A stretch of DNA of 55,290 nucleotides from Oscillospiraceae bacterium (GCA_015065615.1 SVPY01000017.1:1-55290); one strand, 5' to 3'; counted from the first letter of the stretch, positions 25,486 to 34,924 are shown. Program-made: numbers and translations. Notes: generated by a model from the sequence alone, not told the origin.

Positions 25486-25526
25486 AAGACGGAAAGAAAG
25501 AGAGAAACTTATTTCCGTCTTTTTTA
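25486..25526. terminator. Bidirectional terminator (phosphohexomutase / spoVAD)
   Basis: AAGACGGAAA / TTTCCGTCTT with a 16-nt loop, followed by a T-run on the plus strand and A-rich DNA on the other side; lies between convergent genes. Confidence 0.8.
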
Positions 25527-25529
25527 TTT

Positions 25530-26543
25530 TTATAGGGATAATTCTACAAGATGGCAAATACCGGGAATACTCTCCCCTTGCTGGGATGAGGTAGTGGACA
25601 TTAAAGCTCCAGTAGCGCAAAAAAGTACCCTTTTTAAATTGCCCTTCTCCATTTCTTTTAAAATGTAGGAGCATAAAACTGATGCGCTGCATCCGCAGCC
25701 TGAGCCGCCTGCGTGAACGTCCTGCGTTTTTATATCGTATATCATCACGCCGCAGTCTCTGTGGTTAGGAGCTAAATTGAAGCCGTTTTCTTTCATAATT
25801 TCACATAAAAGTTCTGAACCCACGGTTCCTAAGTCGCCCGTAAAAACAGCATCGTAATTTTCGGGCCTTTCTTTGGTATCGGTGAAGAATTCCGTTAAAG
25901 TGTTTGCGGCGGCAGGAGCCATGGCCGCGCCCATATTCGCCATATCTTTAACACCTAAATCGATAATTTTACCGGGGCACAGCCTTTTGATTTTCACTTT
26001 TCCGCTTTTTCCCAATATTACCGCGCCCGAAGCCGTAGCCGTCCACTGCGCGGAGGGACTGCGCTGACCACCATACTCCAAAGGAAGCCTGAACTGCCTT
26101 TCTGCCGTGCAGAAATGAGAGGAAGTAACCGCCGCGGCTATATCAGCCGCTCCCGAATCCACCGCAAGAGCCCCCATTATCAAGGTCTGCGCCATAGTTG
26201 AGCAGGCGCCGTACTGGCCTAAATAAGCTGCGTCAATACTTCTTGCGGAAAATGATGAAGAAATACACTGATTTAAAAGGTCCCCCGCAAAAATCATATC
26301 CACGCTTTCGCCTTTTAAATTCCCTTTACTTAAAGCTAAATTCAAAGCCTCCTTCTGCATCAGGCTCTCGGCTTTCTCGAAACTTTCTTCCCCTAAATAT
26401 GGGTCCGAAAAACTCTTATCAAAATACGCACCTAAAGGACCCTTTGCCTCTTTATCCCCCACAACCGAAGCGAAGGATATAACGCTTACGCCCTTTTCGC
26501 ATTTAATTACGTTTTTACCTATTCTTTTCATACTTATGACCAT
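25530..26543 (-). CDS. spoVAD: Stage V sporulation protein AD
   Basis: 337 residues, thiolase-like fold. Family segments: KEAKGPLGAYFDKSFSDPYL, FAGDLLNQCISSSFSAR, YGACSTMAQTL, SSHFCTAERQFRLPLEYG and DVHAGGSGCGCSA. SpoVAD binds dipicolinic acid for its loading into the forespore with SpoVAC and SpoVAE, neither of which is adjacent; here it is monocistronic. The N-terminus could be 26543 or the fifth codon (26531, MKRIGKN, nearer to relatives). Neither has a normally spaced ribosome binding site: AAAGGTG lies 22 nt before the first, separated by the inverted repeat AGTTTTG-TTTAAG-CAAAACT. Strong sign that the organism sporulates. Confidence 0.92.
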   Translation of the reverse strand: MVISMKRIGKNVIKCEKGVSVISFASVVGDKEAKGPLGAYFDKSFSDPYLGEESFEKAESLMQKEALNLALSKGNLKGESVDMIFAGDLLNQCISSSFSARSIDAAYLGQYGACSTMAQTLIMGALAVDSGAADIAAAVTSSHFCTAERQFRLPLEYGGQRSPSAQWTATASGAVILGKSGKVKIKRLCPGKIIDLGVKDMANMGAAMAPAAANTLTEFFTDTKERPENYDAVFTGDLGTVGSELLCEIMKENGFNLAPNHRDCGVMIYDIKTQDVHAGGSGCGCSASVLCSYILKEMEKGNLKRVLFCATGALMSTTSSQQGESIPGICHLVELSL

Positions 26544-26613
26544 AGTTTTGCTTAAACAAAACTTTCACCTTTTGTTTTTAATTTAGTTTAGGCTAAAACT
26601 ATAATCTTATGCA

Positions 26614-26645
26614 AAAAACTACGGAAAACTCTTCCCGCAGTTTTT
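26614..26645 (-). terminator. Terminator of the membrane-anchored repeat protein gene
   Basis: Minus-strand ACTGCGG / CCGTAGT stem with one mismatch, followed by TTTTTT. Confidence 0.6.
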
Positions 26646-26659
26646 ATTTTATTCAATGA

Positions 26660-28057
26660 TTATTTCTCTTTTAAGTTAAGGCTGACTAAAGGATAAAGAA
26701 TTTCAATTTTGCCTTTTAATTTACTGTAAACTTCTTTTTTTATTGAGATATCAAAGCAATTATATCTTGGGAAGGTGTACATAACTGCATCCGTGTAAAT
26801 TTCACTCCCACACTTTATTGTCAAATTTTCCAGCAAATCATAAAGCTCTTCACGGTTATTCCCATCAATAGATTTGCCGTAAAGCACTTCGCCGTAATCG
26901 GGAATGGTATTTACAATACAAAATGAAAGCGTTATATATTCCGAATCTCCGTAACTAATACTCTTTAATTTTATTCCTGTATTGCCTAAACTGTAAGCGT
27001 AACCTTCGTACTTATCGAGCCAATAATTCCTACGCACATCGGATTTAACTTCAAACCTGGTTTCATCCCCTATCTCAGGTAATAAATCCCAGTCAATTTT
27101 AAGCTTTACGTTTTTAAGGCTTTCGCTAAAGTCATAACGCTCTTTAAGCTTTTCTTCATCCATACCGTAATATACTGTAATATTATAATTTGCAACACTG
27201 CACATATCCTCTATTAACTGAGGCTCAAAAACTTTATATTTTAATCCTCCTACGTCATCTATTACTAACCACATCTCAGAATAATCTTTATTAAAACAGA
27301 ACTCGTATTTATATCGAGGTGAATAATAGTCATTTGCCCAGTTATAAGAAAACTCAATTATATTATACGCTTCAGAAATATCAAAAAGTTCATCGCTTAT
27401 AGGCTCAGCGCTTATCTGAACGCCCTGAATATCGTTTATAAGCATACCGCAATATTCACTTGAGGTTTCGTAAGCCCTGTAAATCTGCGTTGTTAAAAAC
27501 AGATTCTTAAATTTTTTATCACCCGTTAAATCGGGGCAAAGATCCTGTACAGTCTGGCTGTTTTCAAAACTTTCTTTATTAATTTCGGTTATTTTCCTCG
27601 CTTTTTCGGGAGATATTACCTTATAGGTATAGGTAGCTGTGCCTTCGTCATTTATCCAGACCTCGGTAAAATCCTTGTTAAAATAAACTATCTCCGAAAA
27701 AGCGTTGGTTGGGTAATCGCTTTTCATCTCTTCAAAAGCGATGCTTACAGTTTTGTCTCGGTCAAAACTTAAATCGGAATTCACGGGATTTTTACTTATT
27801 TCAAGCGCACTTAAGGCCTTTTTGATATTCTGCGCTTCTATGCCCGTTTCTTCGGTGCCCTCTGGAGTATTTATCCTTGCATTTATCCACCATACCCCCT
27901 GAACTAAACCATCTTTAGTTAAATCGGGGCAAATATCCGCAAGAGTTTGAGTGGCAGTATCATTTTTAAATAAGGAAATAATTACTGCCGCTACACCGAT
28001 AATCAAAATTAAAGATACTAAAACTACTAATCTTTTCTTTGAAAACTTATTTTTCAT
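26660..28057 (-). CDS. Membrane-anchored extracellular protein with internal duplication
   Basis: 465 residues from ATG 28057, which follows AAGGAGG; an earlier in-frame ATG at 28096 lacks one. One N-terminal membrane segment (RLVVLVSLILIIGVAAVIIS) anchors a large outside domain. Two similar modules follow, each opening with (I/L)CPDLT(K/G)D and later containing a FNKD(F/Y)(T/S)E(V/M)W(I/L) strand (about residues 35-160 and 175-290); the third part is different. I do not recognise the family. The build resembles lipoprotein-like sensor or anti-sigma extracellular domains, but this is only a guess. Confidence 0.8.
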   Translation of the reverse strand: MKNKFSKKRLVVLVSLILIIGVAAVIISLFKNDTATQTLADICPDLTKDGLVQGVWWINARINTPEGTEETGIEAQNIKKALSALEISKNPVNSDLSFDRDKTVSIAFEEMKSDYPTNAFSEIVYFNKDFTEVWINDEGTATYTYKVISPEKARKITEINKESFENSQTVQDLCPDLTGDKKFKNLFLTTQIYRAYETSSEYCGMLINDIQGVQISAEPISDELFDISEAYNIIEFSYNWANDYYSPRYKYEFCFNKDYSEMWLVIDDVGGLKYKVFEPQLIEDMCSVANYNITVYYGMDEEKLKERYDFSESLKNVKLKIDWDLLPEIGDETRFEVKSDVRRNYWLDKYEGYAYSLGNTGIKLKSISYGDSEYITLSFCIVNTIPDYGEVLYGKSIDGNNREELYDLLENLTIKCGSEIYTDAVMYTFPRYNCFDISIKKEVYSKLKGKIEILYPLVSLNLKEK

Positions 28058-28124
28058 AAATAATACCGCCTCCTTTTCATTAATTTTATTATACATTATA
28101 ATATATTATATGTCAATGAACGTA

Positions 28125-28153
28125 AAAGAAAAAGCTACCTAAAAAGGCAGCTT
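28125..28153 (-). terminator. Terminator of the isochorismatase-like gene
   Basis: Minus-strand AAGCTGCC, TTTTT loop, GGTAGCTT with one mismatch, then TTTCTTTT. Confidence 0.65.
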
Positions 28154-28158
28154 AATTT

Positions 28159-28677
28159 TTAAATAATTTCTATCTGGCACATTTTCATAGCTTCAAGGGC
28201 ATTTTCGTGGCTCTTTGGAGTAACACCCGCAGAGCAAGCGCTATCCACGATAATTTTCACTTCGGGCAAAGCCGCCTTTAAAAGCATAGCGTTACTGATA
28301 ACGCAAATATCGGTACAAAGGCCCATTAAAGTAATGCTTTCAATTTCATCTTCGAGGCTCAATTCTTTAATGCTCTCCATAAGATCAATACTGCCGAAGG
28401 TAGGCTTATCGCAGATTTCTGCATTTTCGCTTATTTCTTTAAGCTCGTCGCAAATTTCCCAGCCCCAGGTACCTTTTATGCAGTGAGGCACGGGAAGTTT
28501 TTCGCCCTCCTGAGTATCCATATAATCTTCATAATGAGTATCGCGGGTAAAGAAGATAAGACCTTCAAAATTTTCCGCCTTTTCTTTTACACCCTTTACT
28601 ATTAATTTTGCTTCGTCCGTACCTAAAGCACCCGAAATAAAATCGTTCTGCATATCGACTACAATTAAAATATTCAT
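28159..28677 (-). CDS. Isochorismatase-like cysteine hydrolase (nicotinamidase type)
   Basis: 172 residues. The catalytic triad of the family is visible: Asp in IVVDMQNDFISGALG (residue ~8-10), Lys in CIKGTWGWE, and the nucleophile Cys in LMGLCTDICVISNAML. The GTxGWE-like and GLCTDICV motifs favour a nicotinamidase, which would recycle NAD. It is last in a minus-strand run with the ceramidase-like and DUF4838 genes (21-bp gap), an unexpected operon mate. Confidence 0.87.
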   Translation of the reverse strand: MNILIVVDMQNDFISGALGTDEAKLIVKGVKEKAENFEGLIFFTRDTHYEDYMDTQEGEKLPVPHCIKGTWGWEICDELKEISENAEICDKPTFGSIDLMESIKELSLEDEIESITLMGLCTDICVISNAMLLKAALPEVKIIVDSACSAGVTPKSHENALEAMKMCQIEII

Positions 28678-28698
28678 AAAATTCTCCTTACATTATAT

Positions 28699-29994
28699 TC
28701 AAATACATTTACCAAGCTTGATAGCTTTATTTATAAGTATATCGCCGCTTTCGGGAGTAAAACGGCTGCCCTGACAAAGCTGAGTTGGGTAAACGTAAGT
28801 TCCAAAAAGCTCAGGCACAGGGAAATATCCGCCCTCACTGTTAGAAAGCTCCGCTAAAATTACCTTTTTATCTTTAAAGTTTTCTCTGATTCTATCTTCA
28901 AACTGATGGTAAAGTTCACCGGGCAGCAAGAAAAAATAAAGATCGCCTATAGAAACTATTTTTATCGGGAGTTCTTCAAAATCAGGCTTTGTTTCTGCCT
29001 TCTTTTCGAAATCAAGAAGAAGCCAAAGCATAGTTTTATTAAGCATTATGCGGCTGTCGATTTCATTTATTACGCCTGAAACTACCTTCTTAGCATACTC
29101 AATTTGTTCCTTTGTAGCTCTTCTTATTTTAAGCTTAACTGAATCTGACTTAATTTTTATATTTTCTGCGTTTACTTTCTCGCTTTTTGCAATAACTTTC
29201 TGTGCTTCATTTGCAAGAACCTTGCCCATTGTTACGTAATCAGGAGTTTTTCTACCAATGTAATCTACGTTATTTATATCGCCTGAGGCACCGGGAAGAT
29301 AAATTGAAACGAAATTTTCGCCGTAAGCCTTTTTAAGCTCATAACTTAAAATACTTGAATAATCGCCGCTGTATTTAAGGCCACCCACGCAATCCTGATG
29401 GCAGGCGTACTCGATTAAAGCGCCTGTTACCTTGCCTTCTTTATCTTTAAAGGAAACCACCGGCAAGAATTCGTTAACACCGGAATAAGATTTAACTAAT
29501 TTAAGCTTTGAAGAAGGATTTGTGCATATACTGCCATCCTCAAGAAGGTAGTCACGGTTAAAGCATAAGCCCTCGGCTTTACCCATGCCAAAGCAAAGGT
29601 CGCATTCAGTTAATCTTTTTGAAGCTTCAAATATAGCATCGGCACAATATTTTACAAGCATAGCCATAAATTCTTCGTCACGCTTTGCTACAGGGTCACC
29701 TGAAGGAACACCTAAATGAGTATGGTTAGCCGTAACCGATATATTAAAAGCAGAAATTTTACTAAGCTTTTCAGCTCTTTCGGCAGTAGCCCTGCAGAAG
29801 TCTCTATCTAGCTCCACTGCATCCACAACTACCATAGCGGTTGAATTTTCATTAATTTCTTCGCTTTCACTTATCACCACCGCCTTGCAGTATAGCTTAT
29901 CAAGCACACCTATGCTCAGTCGCTCACAGTAATATCCCGGCATATCAAGGCCTATTGGGGGTGTGATTTCTCTTTCGTATAAACCTATATACAT
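28699..29994 (-). CDS. Neutral/alkaline ceramidase-like protein
   Basis: 431 residues. The start REITPPIGLDMPGYY and the segments NISVTANHTHLGVPSGD, ACHQDCVGG and LPGASGDINNVDY match the neutral ceramidase-like N-terminal domain, including the metal-binding His pair in NHTHLG. No signal peptide, so it is not a typical secreted ceramidase. Bacterial homologues of this intracellular kind sit beside carbohydrate genes and probably act on other amides or esters (inference). It is 15 bp downstream of the DUF4838 gene. Confidence 0.85.
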   Translation of the reverse strand: MYIGLYEREITPPIGLDMPGYYCERLSIGVLDKLYCKAVVISESEEINENSTAMVVVDAVELDRDFCRATAERAEKLSKISAFNISVTANHTHLGVPSGDPVAKRDEEFMAMLVKYCADAIFEASKRLTECDLCFGMGKAEGLCFNRDYLLEDGSICTNPSSKLKLVKSYSGVNEFLPVVSFKDKEGKVTGALIEYACHQDCVGGLKYSGDYSSILSYELKKAYGENFVSIYLPGASGDINNVDYIGRKTPDYVTMGKVLANEAQKVIAKSEKVNAENIKIKSDSVKLKIRRATKEQIEYAKKVVSGVINEIDSRIMLNKTMLWLLLDFEKKAETKPDFEELPIKIVSIGDLYFFLLPGELYHQFEDRIRENFKDKKVILAELSNSEGGYFPVPELFGTYVYPTQLCQGSRFTPESGDILINKAIKLGKCI

Positions 29995-30009
29995 ATTATA
30001 TTTTACCTC

Positions 30010-31938
30010 TTAATCAATAAGTCTTCTTATTACTTTATTTGCGGAATAGTGGTCGTAGTTTGTTTCGAAATATACTTCCTTTTCGGAGAAAGAGTCATTC
30101 CAGATTTCAAACTTCTCTATAGCCTTTTCCTTATTGCCTTTTGAAGCTTCTGTAATAATATCGCAAATAAGCTCAACAAATACGGTATGCTCTGCGATTA
30201 TATTATAAGAAACGTTTTGGGCTCTGAATCTGCCGTAACGGTTTTCTTTAGCAAATTTACGGAAACCTGCGGCAATTTCCTTTAATTTTTCCGCTTTTTC
30301 GGTGTATTCGGGATTTACGTAGCGCTGATATTCGCCTTTCCCGTTATAAGTGCCCTTATTGCCCGAAAGGTATTCAAAATCAATAAGCTCGTTAACGCTT
30401 TCTAAATAATTAAGCACTTCTTTATAATTTTCACCGAAAGCATTTTTAAAATAATCTTCCTTTAATTTTTCGAAGCTTATGCTACTGTCAAACAAGGTCT
30501 CGCCGTAAACGTAATAGGAAAAGCCCGTGGGGAAAAAGCTTCTTTGTGAGCCATCCTCTATAATTCCCTTTAAATTATGCTTTTTAAGACCTCTTATGTC
30601 ATCGTATAAAAGTCTGGCGTGGTAAAGTCCGCTTAAATCCAAAAATTGCTGCATCCAGAAATGGTATTCGTAAACGAAGGTATCGCCCTTCCATACTTCC
30701 TGCCATTTTTTAAGGTAGCCTAAATTTTCTCCCATACCGTTCGGCAATTTATTTTGATTAATTTTAAAATCCCTTAATGCGTTTAAATTAGCATCCTCGC
30801 CGAAAGTCTCGCTGTAGGTACGGGTAATGGGCGCGAAAAGCATTGTAAAACGGCTTTCATTCTTTATTTTCTCCGTTGTAGGCGCCCACAAAGTATCTAC
30901 GTAAGAGATAAACACAAGGTGGGATTTTAAATTTCTCTTTGTAAATTCAGCATCGATATCATTTAAAAGCATCACGTACCAGTCGGAGGGTATTTTTTCG
31001 CGGCACTTTTCGCACTCGCAGTGGTTGTTGCTGGCGTCTGCAAGCCATATATGTAAAAAGTCCACGTTATTCTGCTTTTCTGCATAATCGGCTATATATT
31101 TTGCCATTTTGCTTCTTACAATAGGATTGGACATACATACATTGGTATTAAGGGCAATATTATCATAAAGCTTTCTCTCGCCCTTAACTTCCGCAAGATA
31201 ATTTCTCACTTCATCGCTTATTTCCTGCTCTTCTTTTTCCCAGATATTTACGCTGGAAAGTCCAAAGGGCTCAGCGGTCCAGCCGTGACCCATATCGTGA
31301 AATTTAAGGCCGCGCTTACTTATCTCCGTTTCGCACATTCTTTTCCATTGGAGTATGGTCTCCCTTGAAACGGGCTCGGGTTCTCTTTTACTGTTGCCGA
31401 GGTGCTTATAGTACCAGTCGTAGTAAGCGGTGGGGATATCAAACTCCAGCATATAACTGTTTAAACCCACTTTTGCGTTATAGTCGATTGTCTCCATCAT
31501 ACATCTCTGGCTTTCGGCGCCCTCGTTGCACTGACCACGGTAACGGTATGAGGCTGTTTTTTCTATATCAACTTTCTTAAGCTTTTCGATAACAGGTACA
31601 ATTTCGCCGTCAATACCGGGGAAAAGCCAGAAGCAGCCAAGTTCCTTTAAATATCTGTACACGGCAGTAAGAACGCTTACGCCGTTACTTCCGCTTATAA
31701 TTCCGCCTTTTTCGTCCGCTTTTACGTATACCGTATCGTCAAGATAGCTTGTCTCTCTATTTATATTCAAAGAATCAAATAATCCCACTTTAAAAAGTAA
31801 GTCTATATTTTCATCAGGTTCAGTTTCGGTAATTATAAATTCCCCTGCCCTCGGCATTAGCATTCTTAAATATTTTTTAAGCTCCTCCGAGGCGAAGGAA
31901 ACCGCGCTTAAATCACTTTTCTTAATTATATAATTCAT
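30010..31938 (-). CDS. DUF4838 protein with GH67-like N-terminal domain
   Basis: 642 residues. The N-terminus (FASEELKKYLRMLMPRAGEF, then VLTAVYRYLKELGCFWLFPG) resembles the GH67 alpha-glucuronidase N-terminal domain. The central barrel shows the DUF4838 signature WLADASNNHCECEKCR and FAPITRTYSETF. No signal peptide. A glycosidase acting on uronate-bearing or related glycans is plausible but not shown. It is first in a three-gene minus-strand operon with the ceramidase-like and isochorismatase-like genes. Confidence 0.88.
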   Translation of the reverse strand: MNYIIKKSDLSAVSFASEELKKYLRMLMPRAGEFIITETEPDENIDLLFKVGLFDSLNINRETSYLDDTVYVKADEKGGIISGSNGVSVLTAVYRYLKELGCFWLFPGIDGEIVPVIEKLKKVDIEKTASYRYRGQCNEGAESQRCMMETIDYNAKVGLNSYMLEFDIPTAYYDWYYKHLGNSKREPEPVSRETILQWKRMCETEISKRGLKFHDMGHGWTAEPFGLSSVNIWEKEEQEISDEVRNYLAEVKGERKLYDNIALNTNVCMSNPIVRSKMAKYIADYAEKQNNVDFLHIWLADASNNHCECEKCREKIPSDWYVMLLNDIDAEFTKRNLKSHLVFISYVDTLWAPTTEKIKNESRFTMLFAPITRTYSETFGEDANLNALRDFKINQNKLPNGMGENLGYLKKWQEVWKGDTFVYEYHFWMQQFLDLSGLYHARLLYDDIRGLKKHNLKGIIEDGSQRSFFPTGFSYYVYGETLFDSSISFEKLKEDYFKNAFGENYKEVLNYLESVNELIDFEYLSGNKGTYNGKGEYQRYVNPEYTEKAEKLKEIAAGFRKFAKENRYGRFRAQNVSYNIIAEHTVFVELICDIITEASKGNKEKAIEKFEIWNDSFSEKEVYFETNYDHYSANKVIRRLID

Positions 31939-32045
31939 AAACCAAACTCACTCCTCTTAATGCTAAGTATCATTATAAACACCCTGCTGTTTTTAGTAAA
32001 TGAAATATTTTCATTTACTAATTTAACTATATTATCATTTTTCAT

Positions 32046-32087
32046 TTGACATCTTTCTTATTATATGGTATCTTTATAAGGTATAAT
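32046..32087 (+). promoter_or_regulatory. Promoter region of the proS T-box transcript
   Basis: TATAAT at 32082-32087 is the best -10. A TTGACA at 32046-32051 is 30 bp away and would instead pair with TATCTT after 17 bp. Either could be used. Confidence 0.45.
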
Positions 32088-32094
32088 GAATACA

Positions 32095-32385
32095 AAAAGC
32101 CGTGATAAGAAACAGTAGCTAAAGCGTAATTTAAGAGAGAAGGCGGCAGGTGAAAGCCTTTATGAAGTTTTAGCGAACCCATCTTTGAGCTGCAGGTGAA
32201 AAGCTGTTGCATTAAGCCTTGCCGGGACTCCCGTTAAAGAGTTGAGGTATCGGAAATTTATTTAAGCATTTTCCCGTACTTATAAAAAGAGCACATATTT
32301 CACAAAATCGTGAAATTGTGAATTCAGGTGGTACCACGGACTAAAAAGTTCGCCCTGAGCTGAGAAAATCAGTTCAGGGCTTTTT
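32095..32385 (+). promoter_or_regulatory. T-box leader controlling proS
   Basis: A ~290-nt leader with T-box features in order: a long imperfect stem I region, AGAGA (about 32131), GAACCCA at 32175-32181 whose CCC or CCA fits a proline specifier, the T-box AGGTGGTACCACGG (32326-32339) forming the antiterminator, and the competing terminator. Uncharged tRNA-Pro should let transcription pass into proS. Confidence 0.9.
32352..32385 (+). terminator. T-box regulated terminator
   Basis: Stem GCCCTGAGCTGA / TCAGTTCAGGGC (one G-T pair) with a short loop, followed by TTTTT. The 5' arm lies just after the T-box sequence. Confidence 0.9.
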
Positions 32386-32430
32386 GTATTCTGATAAAAT
32401 TTTAATTTTTTGTATTGGAGGAGTTTGATT

Positions 32431-34152
32431 ATGAAACTCGAAAAATTAGTTGGCGAAAGATTTAAAGAAAGACCTTCCGACTGCGTTGTGGACAGCCACG
32501 CTTTAATGGTACGCGGCGGCTATATGAAGGCTGTGGCAAACGGCATTTTCTCTTCCTATATGCCTTTAAAGAGAATCACACAGAAAATCGAGAACATCAT
32601 CAGAGAAGAGATGGACGCTATCGACGGTCAGGAAGTTATGTTCCCCGTTGTTATGCCTGCTACACTCTGGGAGGAAAGCGGCAGATACGATAGCATCGGC
32701 AAGGAGCTTTTAAGATTTGAGGACAGAAGCGGCGCTAAGAACGTACTTGGTATGACTCACGAAGAAGCTTCTGTTCACCTTGTAAGAGACTACGCAAGCA
32801 CATACACAAGATATCCCTTTATGATATACCAGATCCAAACCAAGTTCCGTGACGAAGCACGCCCCAGAGCAGGTCTTATCCGCGTAAGAGAATTTACTAT
32901 GAAGGACGCTTACTCCTTCCATACAAGTCAGGAGGATTTAGAGCAGTACTATATGCAGTGCTACAAGGCTTACGAGAATATCTACAGACGTGCAGGTATT
33001 CCCGAGGTTGTAGCGGTTAAGTCCGACAGCGGTATGATGGGCGGTAAGGTTTCCCACGAATTTATGCTTCTTACATCTATCGGTGAAGATAGCATCGTTA
33101 TCTGTAAGGATTGCGACTACAGAGCAAATATGGAAGCTGCCGAGTGCATTACAGAAAACGTAAGAGACGAAGTTTCCGCTGATTTAGAACTCGTTCACAC
33201 ACCCAATGAGAAGACTATTGAGGAAGTTTGCGCATTCCTCGGCACAAGCGCAGAAAAATCCTGCAAGGCAGTTGTTTACCAGAGAAATTCCGACGATAAA
33301 TATATTATAGTATTCCTTCGCGGCGACAGAGACGTTAACGAAACAAAGCTTACAAACTACTTAGGCTTTGATATTCACCCCGCAGTTATCACAGAGGAAA
33401 GCGGTATCAACGCAGGCTACATCGGTCCTGTAGGCTTAGAGGGCGACTTTATCGTGCTTTACGATAAGTCCCTTGAGAATTTAAATAACCTCATCTGCGG
33501 TGCAAATAAGGATGAATACCACTACAAGGGTCTTGATATTGAGCGCGACCTTAAGGATGCAAAATTCCACGATTTCGCTAAGATTCCCGAGGGCGGCATC
33601 TGCCCCGTTTGCGGCAAGCACTCCATTACAATTAAGAGAGGTATCGAGGTTGGTAACATCTTCCAGCTTGGCACCAAGTACACAGAATCAATGGGTATGA
33701 CCTACACGGACGAAAACGGCAAGAGCCAGTACCCCATTATGGGCTGCTACGGCATAGGCGTAGGCAGACTTGCAGCATCCGTTTGCGAAGCTCACCACGA
33801 CGATTACGGCCCCATCTGGCCTATGTCCATCGCTCCCTGGCAGGTTCACCTTTGCGCTATGCGTGCCGATGATAAGGCTGTTAAGGAATATGCCGATAAT
33901 CTCTACAGCGACCTTCAGAAGGCAGGCATTGAAGTAATTTACGACGACCGTCAGGTAAGCGCAGGCTTTATGTTCTCAGATGCCGACCTTATCGGTGTAC
34001 CCGTAAGAGTTGTTGTAAGCCCCAGAAATATGAAGAATAGCGTTATCGAGCTTTCTACACGTGATAAGTCCATTAAGGAATCTGTTCCCACCGAAAACGC
34101 AGTTCAGAGAATCAAGGAACTCGTAAACGAGCTTTTGGAAAAGTGCAGATAA
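32431..34152 (+). CDS. proS: Prolyl-tRNA synthetase (bacterial type)
   Basis: 573 residues; GGAGG precedes ATG 32431 at a normal distance. Charges tRNA-Pro with proline. Class II landmarks: LGMTHEEA (108-112 region), motif 2 at 139-156 (FRDEARPRAGLIRVREF), motif 3 GCYGIGVGRLAAS near 440. Residues ~225-385 form the YbaK-like editing insertion (INS) typical of the long bacterial form. The C-terminal anticodon domain starts near 470 (WQVHLCAMRADD). Under T-box control. Confidence 0.97.
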   Translation: MKLEKLVGERFKERPSDCVVDSHALMVRGGYMKAVANGIFSSYMPLKRITQKIENIIREEMDAIDGQEVMFPVVMPATLWEESGRYDSIGKELLRFEDRSGAKNVLGMTHEEASVHLVRDYASTYTRYPFMIYQIQTKFRDEARPRAGLIRVREFTMKDAYSFHTSQEDLEQYYMQCYKAYENIYRRAGIPEVVAVKSDSGMMGGKVSHEFMLLTSIGEDSIVICKDCDYRANMEAAECITENVRDEVSADLELVHTPNEKTIEEVCAFLGTSAEKSCKAVVYQRNSDDKYIIVFLRGDRDVNETKLTNYLGFDIHPAVITEESGINAGYIGPVGLEGDFIVLYDKSLENLNNLICGANKDEYHYKGLDIERDLKDAKFHDFAKIPEGGICPVCGKHSITIKRGIEVGNIFQLGTKYTESMGMTYTDENGKSQYPIMGCYGIGVGRLAASVCEAHHDDYGPIWPMSIAPWQVHLCAMRADDKAVKEYADNLYSDLQKAGIEVIYDDRQVSAGFMFSDADLIGVPVRVVVSPRNMKNSVIELSTRDKSIKESVPTENAVQRIKELVNELLEKCR

Positions 34153-34164
34153 TCACATAAAATA

Positions 34165-34200
34165 AAAGAGCAGAAGGATTTACTCCTTCTGCTTTTCTTT
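34165..34200. terminator. Bidirectional terminator (proS / SGNH hydrolase)
   Basis: GCAGAAGGA / TCCTTCTGC with a 5-nt loop, T-run on the plus strand and A-run on the other side, between convergent genes. Confidence 0.85.
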
Positions 34201-34880
34201 TACAAATACTCTTTCAAAACTTCAAAAATTCTATCGGCGATATTTCTCATTCCATTATCGCCGGGGTGGTGGGCAACGCCGTCATGCTCGAAAAGCCCTA
34301 TAGCCATATTACTCTTATCGTCTTCAAGGTCGCCAAGGTATATAAAGGGTAAATTATTTTCCTTTGCGTATTCCTCTATGGCTTTGTCGCCAAGATGGCG
34401 CCAGAAGCCCGAGGTTAAAATTACCTTACTCTTATTTTCGGGGTCGAAGAATCTTAAAAGATTATCAAGCTCTTTTTTGTAAATATCGGCTTCAAAATCA
34501 TCTCTTTTTACGTTTTCGATAAAGCGACAAACAATAATATCGGCACCGAAATCCCTTGCGCTTCGGTAATCCTCATAAACCTTGCTTCCGTTTTTGTACT
34601 CCCACTCCCACTGAGCCACCTGACCTATACAAAAAGAAGCATTGGGTACTTTTTCCAAAATTTTGTTTATTAAAATATGAACATAATCGTTCTCTTTTTT
34701 GGAAGCCGCCATACCCCAATCGTTATGCCAGCCTATTTCGTGGAGGATACCGTGGCGGGTAATGGAATTGCCGAGAATCAGTATTTTTATGCCGCTGTTT
34801 TCAATATTTTCAAAACTGACAAACTGATTCTCTTTTAACTGACCCTTCGCGCTTACCGTGTTTTTACTTATGTTTCCCAT
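34200..34880 (-). CDS. SGNH hydrolase-type esterase, 226 aa
   Basis: Block I is ILILGNSITRHG, with GNS instead of GDS; the nucleophile Ser is kept. A central HNDWGMAASKKENDYVH and the late HDGVAHHPGD (His region) fit the SGNH fold. No signal peptide. Its neighbour upstream is a sugar isomerase-like gene, separated by a small terminator, so it may be expressed alone. Probably a cytoplasmic carbohydrate esterase (inference). Confidence 0.8.
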   Translation of the reverse strand: MGNISKNTVSAKGQLKENQFVSFENIENSGIKILILGNSITRHGILHEIGWHNDWGMAASKKENDYVHILINKILEKVPNASFCIGQVAQWEWEYKNGSKVYEDYRSARDFGADIIVCRFIENVKRDDFEADIYKKELDNLLRFFDPENKSKVILTSGFWRHLGDKAIEEYAKENNLPFIYLGDLEDDKSNMAIGLFEHDGVAHHPGDNGMRNIADRIFEVLKEYL

Positions 34881-34896
34881 AAAATCACCTATAGGT

Positions 34897-34924
34897 AAAA
34901 AGGGCAGAATGAATCCGCCCTTTT
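34897..34924 (-). terminator. Terminator of the isomerase-like gene
   Basis: AAAAGGGC / GCCCTTTT with an 11-nt loop, immediately after the stop at 34946. Confidence 0.65.
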
